A stretch of 64,000 bases of DNA from Zygnema circumcarinatum. Lineage: Eukaryota; Streptophyta; Zygnematophyceae; Zygnematales; Zygnemataceae. Shown piece after piece: positions 1 through 10,818 of the stretch. The DNA lies in NCBI GenBank assembly GCA_037447605.1, contig CM074807.1, positions 2,362,327 to 2,426,326 of the forward strand, read 5' to 3'. The translations under genes were made by a program, and so were the position numbers. Within the stretch, counting starts at the first letter, position 1, and every line of letters starts with the position of its first letter. The notes below the pieces were generated by a model. That model made no database searches. It was not told the DNA's origin and saw only the letters and a list, made by a program, of their open reading frames with translations.

Positions 1-2
1 GT

Positions 3-589
3 TTGGGTACAAGCAATGAGCTGAAGAAATGCTTGCGCTGCGGCACAAGATATAATCCTGAGGATAACAAACCTGATTCCTGCAAATATCACGGGCACAT
101 GACAGGTAAGAAGGTGACCCATTTCTTGATTCTTTTGGTAAGAGGTAAGAGGTAAGAGGTATTGACTTCCTCTACCAGATTCAGCATCCGCCAGTCTGTG
201 CGATATTGTTGACAACTACACTTGATACGCGACTGCCATGTTAGCAAACGCGTTTAAGATGAGGTCCTCGTGGATTTTATACTTTACCTAGGGAACAGTT
301 CATTCTCTTCTATCGTGTCATCTCAGGATGTGCCTCTTGTTGTCTCCTTGACACAGGTGATAGAGGTCTTTATGCCATCGCTCCACCCCATCAAGGAATT
401 GATGGTGAATGGTCAGATGTTAGCGGTATCATTGTATATAAATGGAACGATCCACAGGCCAGGCCAAATACTGGCAGTAAAAACTGGAAAAAGCGGTGGA
501 CATGCTGTGGAGTTTATGGCGAAGATGCACCACCTTGCCACAGCAGCAGACATGTTTCGTATGATGATGGTGCTACTATGTTCACGTGA
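3..589 (+). CDS. CHORD-like zinc-binding protein, 3' part only
   Basis: The last two exons of a gene entering from the left edge: 3-105 and 357-589 (stop TGA 587-589). They join in phase 1 across a GT-AG intron (GGTAAG at 105-110, acceptor ACACAG at 351-356). The first exon encodes a CxxCGxxY motif followed by C-x2-H (CKYHGH). The second ends with a tryptophan-rich segment, WTCCG, PPC and a final His in HVSYDDG. This spacing of Cys and His resembles the zinc-binding CHORD fold, but the N-terminus lies outside the window, so the identity is a likeness and not an assignment. Function is unknown to me. A direct repeat of the AGAGGTA type (about 137-160) lies in the intron. Confidence 0.6.
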
Positions 590-1030
590 ACGTAGCAAAA
601 TTTTGATTGCTTGGTCCAAAACGGCAATAAGCTCTCCTGCAAAATATGATTATGGCTTTGTCGATTGGTTCGACATCCTACGATTGTTTTAGATGTTTGG
701 GAAACACATACACCCATTTACTCGTTATAGTAATGGATATGGAAGCGCTTTGAAATTATTATTGGTCCATCAAACGGTCATATTGATTCATTCTTTGTCG
801 AATGCTTTTTATGAGGCTTACATGCAAATGCAGATTTTTGAGCAAGAATGTAGGAAGCGGCGCAGCAAGGCTATTCGCAGTTTATATCTTGGATAAAATT
901 TGGGTCAAACTTCGCTGGCTGACATAATTGGCAAAAGCACTCTCCGTTAGAAACTAGCTGCGGATGCAAACCCTGATAACAGACGTCCCGATCTAGAGCT
1001 GCGGTACTTCAGAACTGCATGAGCAGTATC
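590..1030. other. Intergenic, nothing recognised
   Basis: Moderately AT-rich sequence after the stop of the zinc-binding gene. The open frames here are short and have no recognisable domain or splice context. Confidence 0.5.
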
Positions 1031-1209
1031 AAAGTATGTGCATTGCATTCAATTGTGCCTCTCTCCCTGCCTATGAAAGTATGTGCATTGCATTCAATTG
1101 TGCCTCTCTCCCTGCCTATGAAAGTATGTGCATTGCATTCAATTGTGCCTCTCTCCCTGCCTATCAGAGTATGTGCATTGCATTCAATTGTGCCTCTCTC
1201 CCTGCCTAT
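1031..1209. repeat. Four tandem copies of a 45-bp unit
   Basis: Copies lie at 1031-1074 (first base missing), 1075-1119, 1120-1164 and 1165-1209. They are nearly identical and contain TGTGCATTGCATTCAATTG. The unit is a multiple of three. The copy at 1165-1209 holds the stop codon of the minus-strand secreted-protein gene; the other three fall in its presumed 3' UTR. Confidence 0.95.
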
Positions 1210-1711
1210 CGTGGCCGTTGGGGTCGTTTCTGTTTCTTTCTCCTTGTGGATTGCGACTGCTGGGGTCGTTTCCCCCTCCCTGCCTGTTGGGGTTGTTTCC
1301 ATCGCCATGGCGGCTCCTGTCCCTCTGATCCTGTGCATTTGCAAGCTCATTCTCCAACAAGCTCCTGCCGGCTCCCTTGTCCGCAAACTCGACATAATTC
1401 CTGTTCCTCTCGTCCACCATTCCGATGCGGTTGTCTTGCTTGCGGTGGCTCTCCTTTTCGCGGTTTTCTCCGCTAGGGAGGTCATTTTCCTGGAAAGGAT
1501 CATGCTTACCCTCCATTTCATTCTCCGAAGAAGCAGTAACCGCAGCATCACGAAGGCTGCCATGCAAGTAATTTACCAACTTCATAATTCCACTGCACTC
1601 TCTCTCTCCGGTGGGCTCCTTTCGAGCGGAGACTAACCCAAATCCGCAAAGGAGCAGTAGCCCCACCACCACAGGCATTAAGAGAGCCCTCGAGGCTCTG
1701 AGCTCCCCCAT
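1184..1711 (-). CDS. Small secreted protein with Asn/Arg/Gly-rich tail
   Basis: A 175-residue single-exon reading frame. I chose the ATG at 1709-1711 because it gives a textbook signal peptide: MGELRASRALL, then a hydrophobic run of Val, Leu and Gly ending near VSA. The frame stays open upstream to 1891, but that start would bury the signal. The mature part is hydrophilic and has few cysteines (one REC shortly after the signal). It ends in degenerate repeats rich in DPN, GER and RQG. The stop lies in the first unit of the 45-bp tandem array met when reading the minus strand. No known peptide-hormone family is evident to me. The signal peptide is seen; secretion is inferred; the gene itself is not proven. 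Confidence 0.5.
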   Translation of the reverse strand: MGELRASRALLMPVVVGLLLLCGFGLVSARKEPTGERECSGIMKLVNYLHGSLRDAAVTASSENEMEGKHDPFQENDLPSGENREKESHRKQDNRIGMVDERNRNYVEFADKGAGRSLLENELANAQDQRDRSRHGDGNNPNRQGGGNDPSSRNPQGERNRNDPNGHDRQGERHN

Positions 1712-1946
1712 TGCTCCCTTGCCACTCCTATTAAACGACTGAAATGTCGGAGCAAAGGCCGCTCGTTTCACAAGACTCGCCTCTCCTTCTGCCGTCCCCC
1801 TTCCTCTCGTCCCTGCTATTTGACGGCCCGTGCTGCCTCCCCCTCGACACCTCCGAAAACATAAGAATCTCCAAACATGGCCAAGTCTCAACCTTTGACT
1901 CCCCCGAAAGCCCCCCCCAGCACATCATTGGGATTGCCAAACGCCT

Positions 1947-2008
1947 GATCAGTAATCAGTTATGATCAGTAATCCCTTATGACCAGTAGTGACCAGTAAT
2001 CCCTTATG
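1947..2008. repeat. Degenerate short direct repeats, GATCAGTAATCCCTTATG type
   Basis: Partial copies begin at 1947, 1964 and 1991 (the last with GACCAG). Probably slipped-strand repeats; no function is visible. Confidence 0.7.
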
Positions 2009-2236
2009 CAGAACTCGAATTACGGAAATTGTCAACATTGTGCAGAAATTAAGCCAGAGGGAGCCGTACGCGTCGAAGGGTTGCCGTCTACGCTTTTTGG
2101 AAATGTCGACGGCGGACTCGTCCTCGAATACGCTCTCGCGCTCTGAGTTGTCACTTTCTGGCTGCCATGGCGAAACGTCTGTCCAGCGACACGGCTTCCC
2201 GTCTGGCGTAGAACGATATCGAGATAAAGCGACCAC
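1949..2236 (-). CDS. Hypothetical small protein, unsupported
   Basis: A 95-codon open frame starting at 2236. The middle is acidic and is followed by a basic SKKRRR cluster that could serve as a nuclear localisation signal. The C-terminal third is made of the short repeats at 1947-2008, which argues against it being a finished coding end. It could be the first exon of a minus-strand gene, but I see no clear downstream exon. Listed only because the N-terminal two thirds has a protein-like composition. Confidence 0.15.
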   Translation of the reverse strand: MVALSRYRSTPDGKPCRWTDVSPWQPESDNSERESVFEDESAVDISKKRRRQPFDAYGSLWLNFCTMLTISVIRVLHKGLLVTTGHKGLLIITDY

Positions 2237-2259
2237 AGAAGAGGCACGTTAGTTCTCAT

Positions 2260-3102
2260 TCGGTGCCTCTACTGGAATCCGCTGAGCATTTTAGACGAAG
2301 CCAGTGCGTTTGCATGTTTTTCTTATCAGCAATTACATTCCAATTTCCGAATCCTCCAGCGTGGATACGACTGGTTTGTGTTAAATCAGCCATGGCCCAA
2401 ACTGCAGTCCGGGCTGTCGCAGCGTCCTGTAGCTTCAATGTGAACAGAAGAGAAGTTTGAAGTTTTGAATAAGTAAAGCCATTCGAACATTTGTGCATGA
2501 CCCGTTGAATTGAGATTCAGCTTAAGCTTTTAAAAAGAGTTATGAACCAGGATATTTAGGATTATTATAATTTTATATTTAGGATTTTTTTTTTTTTTTA
2601 GGATTATTTCAAGCCCTGTTGTGCATACAAAACAGAAAGTAAAGGAAAATGGCCATAGATTGTTTGACGAGCCACTATTGAGAAAGCACAACGGCAGTTG
2701 CTGAATCACAGGTCGTGTGTCCTGCACGTCGTTGGCGAGAATGTGCCGCCTGAAGAACGTCTCCATGGACAAGCTTTACAGGTGCAACAGCTTTGTAGTA
2801 CTCGTGATGGCTCTCCGCCTCCTCAATATTAGTCTGCGTCATTTCATATCGCTATTCCTGTAACACGCAAGCCATAAGCTATTACTTTTTCACTCGGAGG
2901 AACTAGTTCTCTCTGTCAATCAGAAGACTATTCGTTTTGGTGTCCAAATTCAGTATTCTTGCAAGGAGCGCCACGATTTAGTATGAATTGAGCTGGAAGA
3001 AAGCAGCGAAAGAGGAAATATGTTTAACGCTTGTTTTTGTAGGCGTTCTGAATTAGCAACCACTAGTGATCGACAAACGATGGAAACAATTCAGGTTAGG
3101 CA
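2260..3102. other. Intergenic, AT-rich, nothing recognised
   Basis: Includes poly-T/A runs around 2586-2600. No frame with recognisable similarity. Confidence 0.5.
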
Positions 3103-3543
3103 TTAGCAAAAACTGCAAAAGTAATTTCTTTGTAGCTTAACGAGGCACGAGGCCAGAATTTTCCATATATCCACAGTGTATGCAAGATCGACCAGGAGGA
3201 AGTCGCGGTGGTTGATTTTAGCTGGCATTCTTGGCCAACCGCCGGCGGCTCTCCTGTGTGCTTCCCTCTGCAGCCTGCATCGCGTACCCGCTGTAAACCT
3301 CCCTCGGCTCAAGGACATGTCAAAACGCTTGCTAAACTCCCCTAAGAGATAATCCCCCTCTCCAAGCAGCTCTTCAATGGTCCGAGGCTGAAGGCTGCAC
3401 ACGAAATTCGCAGAGACCGCGTCTTTCAGCAGATGTTTATCGCCCCATTGAGATCGCAGCGCCTTCCAAGGGTTGCCCTGAGGAGGCGTTGCCCCGCATC
3501 TTCTCGGGAGCATGGCGCCATGCATGGGGGTCCATGCATGCAT
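3103..3543 (-). CDS. Hypothetical protein, 146 codons
   Basis: An uninterrupted minus-strand frame starting at 3543. It contains a segment RTIEELLGEGDYLLGEF followed by a basic, Arg-rich stretch. There is no domain I recognise and no signal peptide. It lies about 650 bp beyond the stop of the F-box gene on the same strand. It could be a short gene or a chance frame; the GC-rich upstream part (3540-3680) resembles a promoter or 5' UTR. Confidence 0.25.
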   Translation of the reverse strand: MHAWTPMHGAMLPRRCGATPPQGNPWKALRSQWGDKHLLKDAVSANFVCSLQPRTIEELLGEGDYLLGEFSKRFDMSLSRGRFTAGTRCRLQREAHRRAAGGWPRMPAKINHRDFLLVDLAYTVDIWKILASCLVKLQRNYFCSFC

Positions 3544-4191
3544 GAGCCGCGCGCTGGCTGAAGCTGCCCATCGCCTTCTCTTTCACCGCTCAAAGGTGAG
3601 AGGGGTTTCGGCTGCTGCGAGGAGCGCCATCTCGCCGAGGATGGAAACCGCCATGGCCATGGCCGCTGGTTTTCCTTGAGCTTTGAAAGAACCTCAATTG
3701 CACATTGAGCTCACACGGTGGAGCACAGGTCACTAGCGGACATTGCATTCGTTTGCATTACCAACTTTCAGTCAAAAAGTGTGTCCAGAGTAGTATGGAG
3801 CTTAACAGTGAACTTAATTATGCGCATACAGCCGTTTATTATGCTTCTGTGCAATTTAGCTCTCCATCATCACAAGTTGCTTTCTTATTGGACGCCGACA
3901 GTGAATGCGAGAGTGTCTAGTATCACAATCGCAGGCGAAAGGCAGAATGGCAGCTGATGATTATTTGATATGAGCAAATAACTTTCACATCCGCGAAGGG
4001 GTTGTGTCTGCATGAAACGTTTTGGCAAATTGAAATCATGCGCAGGAGGCTTAACTTGCTGCCCCAAGCATGGCAGCTGCCTGCTGGAATTGCAGGTGCA
4101 GGAGCGATACAATAAACCCACTCTATGATTACGCTAACATTCTTTTCTGCTTGCGGCGAACCGCCATAAGAACGAAGCAGAGCAGTGCCCT
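3544..4191. other. Intergenic between the hypothetical frame and the F-box gene
   Basis: Contains the 3' flank of the minus-strand F-box gene. No further coding signal seen. Confidence 0.4.
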
Positions 4192-7100
4192 TCACGGTGT
4201 CAAGAGGGCGGACGCGTGGGCGAAGCCTTCCCAGACGAACACATTTTGTCGCACAATCAAATCCGGAAAACGGGCTCGCAATTCTGGGAGTCTGCTTGGA
4301 ACGGGATAGCAGCCGGTACACAACACGCGGAGCGCACAGTTTGCATTCTGCAGAAAGAAGCACAACACACGCACCAAATCCGAATGTAAGAATTAAGATT
4401 CGACAGTGAGCGTGAGGGAGGAGCGAAGCTTTGAGAAAGACTCCTACGGAAACTGAGATGCATAAGGAGCTTACTTCTGGCAGTCTCAGGAGTACGTCAA
4501 CAATGCTTTGGGCAAATTTCTGTCCCGGAACATCGAGCAGAACGAGCGATGATGCCACCATCCTTGGCAGCACTTGTTCAAGCACTTGCTGGATATTATC
4601 ATTCTCAATTCCTTTACAGCGTTTCAAGAACAGCGCGCGCATACTCCTGCAATTAGAAGCAATAGCCCTGCAGCCAGTTCTCCGAAAAAGCACATCAGAC
4701 CTCAAGCCTACAAACCAAAGCTGACGCTGTTTGTCACGATTTACTGCAAGTAAAAAAAGAAAAGACGTTTCCTGAAATCATTCTCTAAGATGACAGTTGC
4801 GATGAAAACGTTACCTGATAGAAGAGCCGGTGAGCCGCTCGCAATCGTCGAAGTTCAGAACCTTCAGCTTCCGACACCCCTCTGTGAGCTGAGCCACCCC
4901 TTTGTCGGATGTTGCAAGAAGAGGCTGTCCACGGCTTCCACGACATTCATAGCCCTGCCATTGGCCCTCCCAGCAGCACTATTCTCTCAGCATCTGACCT
5001 ACACAACGAGTCAATAGTTGTGTTTATTAAGAAGTCGAAGAGTTGCCGATAAATGTCATTGAAATGCAGAGGAAAGCGAGGATTTCGACAAGGTGTCTCC
5101 ACCATAAGGGTGAGGAGACAAATCTTCAACTTCGACCTAAATCAATGCATTGCAGGACCGCTCGGGCAGGTCAGCGAGACGACCTGAGATCGCAGCTCTT
5201 CCAGATTCGGGCAGGATTTTCCAATCGCCAGCAAAATATGGTCATTCGAATAAGGAAGTGCGAGCCGGCGAAGTGTGGGGAGGTTATGAACTAAATCAAT
5301 GAGGGTGTCTGACTCACGCTGCAACCGTCCACCAGAAGGCAAAAGCAATACGGAGAATTCATGATCATGCTAACATTGCAGACCTTTACTGCACTTGACT
5401 TATCCTCATGTATGTTTGTGATCCTTCTACGGTGCAAAGAAAATTGTTTCACTTTCTAACACACCGAACCTACTTGAACAACTTAGCGCGGAAAATCGAG
5501 GTGCGTTTGGGCGTCTCTGACTCTCAGACTCAACGGAATTCTTGTCCTCCCAGAGCTTCTATAACGACCCCAGCACGCGAGAAAAGAGAGCAAAAAAGTT
5601 GCACCTTTGTGAGGACCATGCTCTTAAAAGCCTCGTAGGAGATGTCCAATGTTTCGATGTTCAAATTGGCGTCAATGATGGAATCCCACGAGGAGTGAAA
5701 GGTGGTTTGCGCAAAAAGTTCCCGAAGATGACTTCCCATACTTCTCAGCATCTGTAACTTGGCAGCCGAGTCCCAAGAAACAGACTGGTGATGCTGTGTG
5801 CACAAGAGAAGTGACTGCAAAGTTGTCGGCGCATGAACTGCTCTCCAATCCTCCTCCGCAAGTGCCCCCGAAACAAGCGAAAAGGATTGCAGTTTCACGC
5901 AGAGAGCGAATGCAGCCTCCACCGTTTGCCAGCCCAAAGTGGGCCCATGGAGGCTCAAGGAGGCCATGTCCGGACATGAATTCAAAAGAAGCTCTGCGGC
6001 TTCAAAGGAGAGTTGACTGCAGTCGTCGAGGTCAAGCTTCCTCAGAAAGGGGGTCCTGAAGGGGGGCAGAACAGGCAGGGAGCAGGGAGGGAGGGAGGGA
6101 GGGATTCAACATACAGGAGGGGGTCCTGCACTTGTGGTTATGTTGTTGGGCAGTTTGACGACGTTGCGGAAAGTTGAAGAGTGACATCACATGTACACCA
6201 TGCTCGTGTCTCGTCACGTTTTCAGGATAGGATTAGAATGCACTATTATCCAGAATGCAGTGTGCTAAACTGGAACTGATGCAGAAACAGTTTGAGCGAC
6301 AGCAATAGCCACGCAAGGACTTCCAACGGCCTCTGTATGATACTCTGAAGGTGTTACGCCTACGCATCTATCAGTCACCCGATAAAAGTATCTCCTCATG
6401 CAGGTAAGCTGATACAAAAGGTAGGAAATGGATGAAAAATTACCCAGTACCTCTCAGCGAGAATCTGCATGAGGTTATCCCGAATGAGAATGTCCTTGTT
6501 TCTGCAACGTTTGTATGCGCCCTCGACGGGGAGCACTCCGGTCCATTTTCTGACATAAAGCTCGTGCCGGCCGTGCAGGTCCATGGCCTCCAAACGCGCG
6601 GGCACAACTGCCGCCGCCGCTTCCAAGTCGCTCGCAGTCATTTGGAGGCAGGCGACAATGGCGAGGCTCTGCAGATGTGGGAGAGCGCTCAGCATGCTGA
6701 CCAGCATGGGGCCTTGCAGGTCTGCAAGGCTATGCATCCCCACACAAGTGCAGGTTGTTAGGGAAAGAAATCTGCAACTTGGTTAAGATTGAAAGGAGGG
6801 AAAAACCACCTTCTAGAAATATCTTTTTGATTCTGCATGCACATGTAACGTGAACGCTGCCATGTCCAATGAGGTTGGAGAAAAATTGGAGATGTAAGGA
6901 GTGGTTATTGGCATAAACACATTCAAAGAGATTGATTTGATTTTGAGGTATCCTTGTTAGATAAAAGCAGAGCAGGGATGCAAAACCCTCAACAGGGGGG
7001 GCATACCCATGAAGGTGAAGAACTCGGATATTCGATGAATGCTGCATTGCGAGTTGAGAGACACCCCCGGCGTCCTTTTTCCAAACACACGCCGCAATTT

Positions 7101-7942
7101 GGAGCACAGCGTTCGCAATGTTAGTGTCTCTCGCTGAAGCATTGCCTTTGAAATTGCCACTAATGCTCCATTTAAAGCGGCAATCTGAGCGACAGGTGAA
7201 AAAAGTGTGACTCAGCCACGGAGAGCCATGGTGCCCACACTTCGCCGAGGTCAAACATACAAAATGACACCCACGCTCGATCAAAGTGTAAGAATTTATA
7301 ACATACCAGGCAGCCCCAAGGTTTCTCAAATTCGGTTGTGCAAGATGGAATCAGCTCAAGTACCTGCAAAATGCCAAGCAGAAAAAAATGTTCAATGGCA
7401 TACGGGGATTCGAGGGGAAGATGACGAAAAAATAAAAAATAAAAAAAGAAAAGAAAAATAAGAAGCTATGTGTACTTTTTCAGAGCTAGAAAAGGCTTTT
7501 GTAGATGCGGTCTGATCATCTCAACCAAGCATTGCCAATGCTGAAGCATGTACTTATCCGACTACTGCATCCTCGCTGTTAATAGTTTCCCAAACTATGA
7601 AAGTGTCCAATGAAGGTGAATGGATAGAGAAAGTCAAGGCCAACTTTTCAGGCTCCCCTTTCAAGGGCAAAGTCAATAAAAGCGACCTCACGGAAACTAG
7701 GCACATATTTTCTTTCCTTCGAGGTTCAATATAATTAAAATTCAATTCCCAGAAGACCTCACCGGCATGCTCCTTGCAAGAGTGTGCCACCTTCTGCACA
7801 CAACCACGGCGGAGCCGAAGAGAGAACGAGTCGGCAGGTGTGCAAACACGTGCTGCAGGGTGTCGTCGCTCAGGCGGGAGATGGCCTGCGCAGATCCTCC
7901 GCCTCCTTCACGTAGGGCTACGAGAGAACTGCTGGACGCCAT
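4192..7942 (-). CDS. F-box / leucine-rich-repeat protein, AMN1-like
   Basis: A ten-exon model, in plus coordinates: 7763-7942, 7566-7643, 7303-7363, 7007-7184, 6451-6771, 5605-6055, 5184-5318, 4815-4954, 4475-4667, 4192-4347. It adds to 1893 nt (630 residues) with matching phases. Residues about 21-58 are an F-box (ISRLSDDTLQHVFAHLP, then CRRWHTLA). The rest is leucine-rich repeats of the long cysteine-containing type, such as LRKLDLDDCSQLS, CPNLEEL and LKVLNFDDCERLTG. Family knowledge: the F-box binds SKP1 and the LRR arc picks the substrate of an SCF ubiquitin ligase. The substrate is unknown. The weakest border is the exon 3 donor: a better GTATGT site 4 nt upstream breaks the frame. Start and last exon look sound. 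Confidence 0.85.
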
Positions 7943-7950
7943 GGCCCCCC

Positions 7951-8017
7951 TCCTCTCCTCCTCCTCCTCCTCCTCCTCCTCCTCCTCCTCTTCCCTCCCT
8001 ACCTCCCTCCCTCCCCG
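7951..8017. repeat. CTC/TCC microsatellite and pyrimidine tract
   Basis: A run of TCC units from about 7951 to 7990, followed by CCCTCC. It lies just upstream of the F-box start codon, probably in its 5' UTR, where it reads GGA on the sense strand. Confidence 0.9.
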
Positions 8018-8092
8018 GTTGCAGTGCAGCGCGAGCTGCCACGCGCTGGTGCGCGAACTGTGCGCGCATTCTTCCCCTCCGTGCCCTTACCG

Positions 8093-8260
8093 CGCTCTCT
8101 CGTACCGCGCCGTACGGTTTGTACATGTTTGTACAGTGCCTCCGAGTGCGTACGGAGCGACGCCCTGCTGGCGTCTCCGTACGGACTGGATGACGCGCCG
8201 TACGACGGGCCGTGCCCGCCACGTGCGCACGCGGTTCTCAGCCAGCGGTGCGCCACGTGG
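8093..8260. promoter_or_regulatory. Cluster of GTAC-core palindromes and G-box-like sites
   Basis: Within 150-320 bp upstream of the F-box start codon (7942, minus strand) there are several copies of CCGTACGG-like sequence (around 8109-8116, 8150-8156, 8177-8184, 8197-8204), plus CACGTG cores near 8219 and 8253. The esterase starts on the other strand at 9187, so this is the interval between two divergent genes. The regulatory role is inferred from position and repetition. Confidence 0.45.
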
Positions 8261-9186
8261 CATGTGGAGTTTGCCTGCCATGAGAGCTTATGAGAGCGAA
8301 GGTCAAAGTAGAACAGGGGATGCGTGTGAAAAACATAACTACAACATGTTGACTGACTCCCACATGGCGCCAACAAAGGAAATGAAGTAAAAAAGAAGAG
8401 CCTACTCCGACCCATACTGAAAGAAGAAAGAAAAAGACAATAGAAAGGGCCTGCAGAAGCATGTACATGTACATGTACATACGATGGCCTCGCCATCGTG
8501 AGTTCAATGAACTTTTCCCCTGCAGAAATGTTGAGATTATCCTTAGGGGGGGGGGTTGGCTTTCGAGAGCAGTAATATGATTTTGCGTTTAGAACCATAT
8601 TTGGCGGAACACACGTACTGGTTCCGAACTCGAGTTCTCAGACAAAATCATAAGCCAAATGGCAACCATTTGCTAACAATGATTGCGATTTGGCAACCAC
8701 TTTCCAACCAACGTTTGCAACCATTGAGAATGGTTGGAGCTAGCTAACCAATGGTTGCTCCAGCTGCGAGGAGAGGTCGCCGGCGTGCTCGCTGCATGCG
8801 GGAACGCCAGCTGCAGGCAGGCAGCAGTAAAGGAAGAGGATGGCAGGAGGGGAATGAGCGTGTGGCTGGAAGATAGGGGGAGGAAAGACTCCTGTGAAGA
8901 GGGAGAAGATCCGTAAGGAGCAGAGAAAGGGAGATTTTTTTTTTGAATTTAAAATCAAAGCGTGAAACGATTGTTTTTGGGCAGTTGAATGTTAATTTGA
9001 ACTCAAGAGGTCCAAAGAGAGAGGCATAGCGCAAGAAGGAGTCAGTTTATGCGGACAGCCTGTCCTCATCTTGCTTTGCACACTGCTGTTCCCACCGGAG
9101 GAGCAACTTTCTCCTTCTCCCGTCGATTGTAGATGGATGGGCCGACTCGAGCTCAGCGGCCGAAAGAAGGGGAGGACTCGAATATC
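8261..9186. other. Intergenic between divergent genes
   Basis: Holds one copy of a dyad repeat (8482-8511). It also has an ACATGT run (8461-8480), a G run at 8548-8556, and several CAACCA/TGGTTG words at 8650-8755 that can pair with each other. No coding signal. Confidence 0.5.
8482..8511 (+). repeat. Interspersed dyad repeat, copy A
   Basis: CGATGGC-CTC-GCCATCG is a 7-bp perfect inverted repeat with a 3-bp loop, followed by GAGTTCAATGAA. The same word occurs at 28686 and, in reverse orientation and partly, at 41861. Confidence 0.7.
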
Positions 9187-10818
9187 ATGAGCAATGCCAG
9201 AAAAGCACGACTCACTTCTCGCCCGAAGGAAAATGGCCCGTTCAAGGAGGTGCAGGGAGGGTTGGTGTTGCCCCTCGGAGTTGGGACGAGGTGAGAGGCT
9301 AAATGAAATCAAGTTCGGTTCATATCCTCACTTAGGACGTCAGATGCTTCTTGGGTTTATATAGTAACCATTTCCCTCCTTCCCTACTATCTACTTAGAG
9401 GAACGGAAATACTTACTCCATACATATTATTAAACAGGGATGAGAGAGATGGGCTGATGTACATTCCGAAATCGTACAACCTTGAGCAACCCTCTCCTCT
9501 AGCAGTAATGCTGCATGGCGCCGGTTCGGAAGCGCAACAGGGACTGCTTCTATTGACAGCTTTGGCAGATGAGCGACGACTACTGCTGCTTGCTCCCGAC
9601 TCTCGAGGTTCAACGTGGGACATGATTCGAAGTGGATACGGACCCGACGTGGCCTTCATTGATAGGTGGGGCATTACAGGAGAAACACCGTGTATAGTGG
9701 TTGAGTGTGTCTCTCTCGCTTACACTATGTTATGCATAGCATGTACATCAAAATTGTTCAGATAAAAATTTCCACCTTCAACATTTCCTCGCTCACCTTT
9801 GTCGTTTAGCATCCTTTTGTCTCCTCCCTCTTCCCTCTTCCCTCTTCCCTCCCGCCCTTTCTCTTTCTTTCTGTTCCTAGGATACTTTCGCTCTATTCCA
9901 CTCTTTGGACAAAAATGTCAGAGCCTCTGAGTCTCTGATTCTGTTGCCCTGCAGAGCTTTGGCTAAAACGTTTCAAGAATATCATGTGGATCCTGCGCAC
10001 ATAGCGATAGGTGGCTTCTCTGATGGCGCCTCCTATGCTCTCTCTTTGGGAGTTAGCAACGGTCACCTTTTTAGGTAGTCACTTCTCCGCTCGTATTTTT
10101 TACAAACGTGCATTTTGCTCTACTCTATTTGTGCGTTAGCGAAATACGCAATAGAGGATGGTCAGGCATGAAAGAATTAGGTCTACCGTAACCCTACTTT
10201 GAAGATTCTTGCCATATCTGGTTAAACCAAGGCAGTGCTGGTCACTATGAGGTTTTCAAAAATACTCTGCATATCATTCTGGCCATTGGGGCGTGTCAGA
10301 CTTAAACGTTAGCATGCGTGTTCGTAAGTTCAGACTTAAACGTTAGCATGCGTGTTCGTAAGTTTGACACCAGAACGAGTACTCCAATAACATCGCGATC
10401 CTTCTGCGGCGGAGTACTTTCGTAACCTTTGTTTTCTTAACGCTTTTCGTAAAGATTTTGTTAAGTCTGACACCCCCTATTGTTATGATGTTCACCTCCA
10501 CGTAGCATACAGTAAGTCTTACCGGTTTCAAACCGTAAGCTATTTCTTTCGATATTTTTTTCACATGTGTGGGACTTCAGGAAAATTCTCGCATTCTCTC
10601 CGGGTTTCGTCAGGCCGGCGAGGTTTGAAGATTCCCCCGACATTTATGTGTCGCATGGGGTCAAGGACGCGGTCCTCAACATCGACTTCTGCAGCCGCCG
10701 CTTGGTTCCAAGGCTTCGCGAGGCTGGTTTCACAGTCGTGTATCGTGAATTTGACGGTGGACACTACGTGCCAAAAGCGACAGCCAAAGAAGCAGTTGAC
10801 TGGTTTCTAGAAAAATGA
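9187..10818 (+). CDS. Alpha/beta-hydrolase serine esterase (COG0400-like)
   Basis: Four exons: 9187-9290, 9438-9665, 9955-10074, 10581-10818; 690 nt, 229 residues, all phases agree. The protein has the oxyanion-hole strand LAVMLHGAG, LLAPDSRG, the nucleophile elbow GGFSDGAS (Ser about 133), an acidic residue after VSHGVKD (Asp about 180) and the catalytic His in FDGGH (about 212). The triad is therefore complete. The length fits the bacterial-type predicted esterase / phospholipase-carboxylesterase family. Substrate is unknown. I chose the ATG at 9187 because RPKENGPFKEV after it looks like the usual family start; the frame is open a little further upstream. There is no clear targeting peptide. 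The last intron holds a MITE-like element. Confidence 0.88.
10288..10477. mobile_element. MITE-like element with terminal inverted repeats
   Basis: The left end GGGGCGTGTCAGACTTAA (from 10288) is matched in inverted orientation by TTAAGTCTGACACCCCC ending at 10477. The element is about 190 bp and non-coding, and sits inside the last intron of the esterase gene. Immediately inside the left end a 34-bp segment is duplicated in tandem (10297-10330 and 10331-10364). I see no clean target-site duplication. Confidence 0.65.

Noticed and set aside
1031-1209. Possible CRISPR array
   Set aside because: The 45-bp units are directly adjacent with no unique spacers, and the window is clearly eukaryotic.
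1009-1563. 184-codon minus-strand frame with a 15-residue repeat
   Set aside because: It shares the 45-bp array but is out of phase with the signal-peptide frame, has no signal or domain, and begins in an unlikely place.
7767-8222. Several 100-200-codon frames over the pyrimidine tract upstream of the F-box gene
   Set aside because: Low-complexity Ser, Pro or Gly runs created by the TCC repeat; no splice or domain support.
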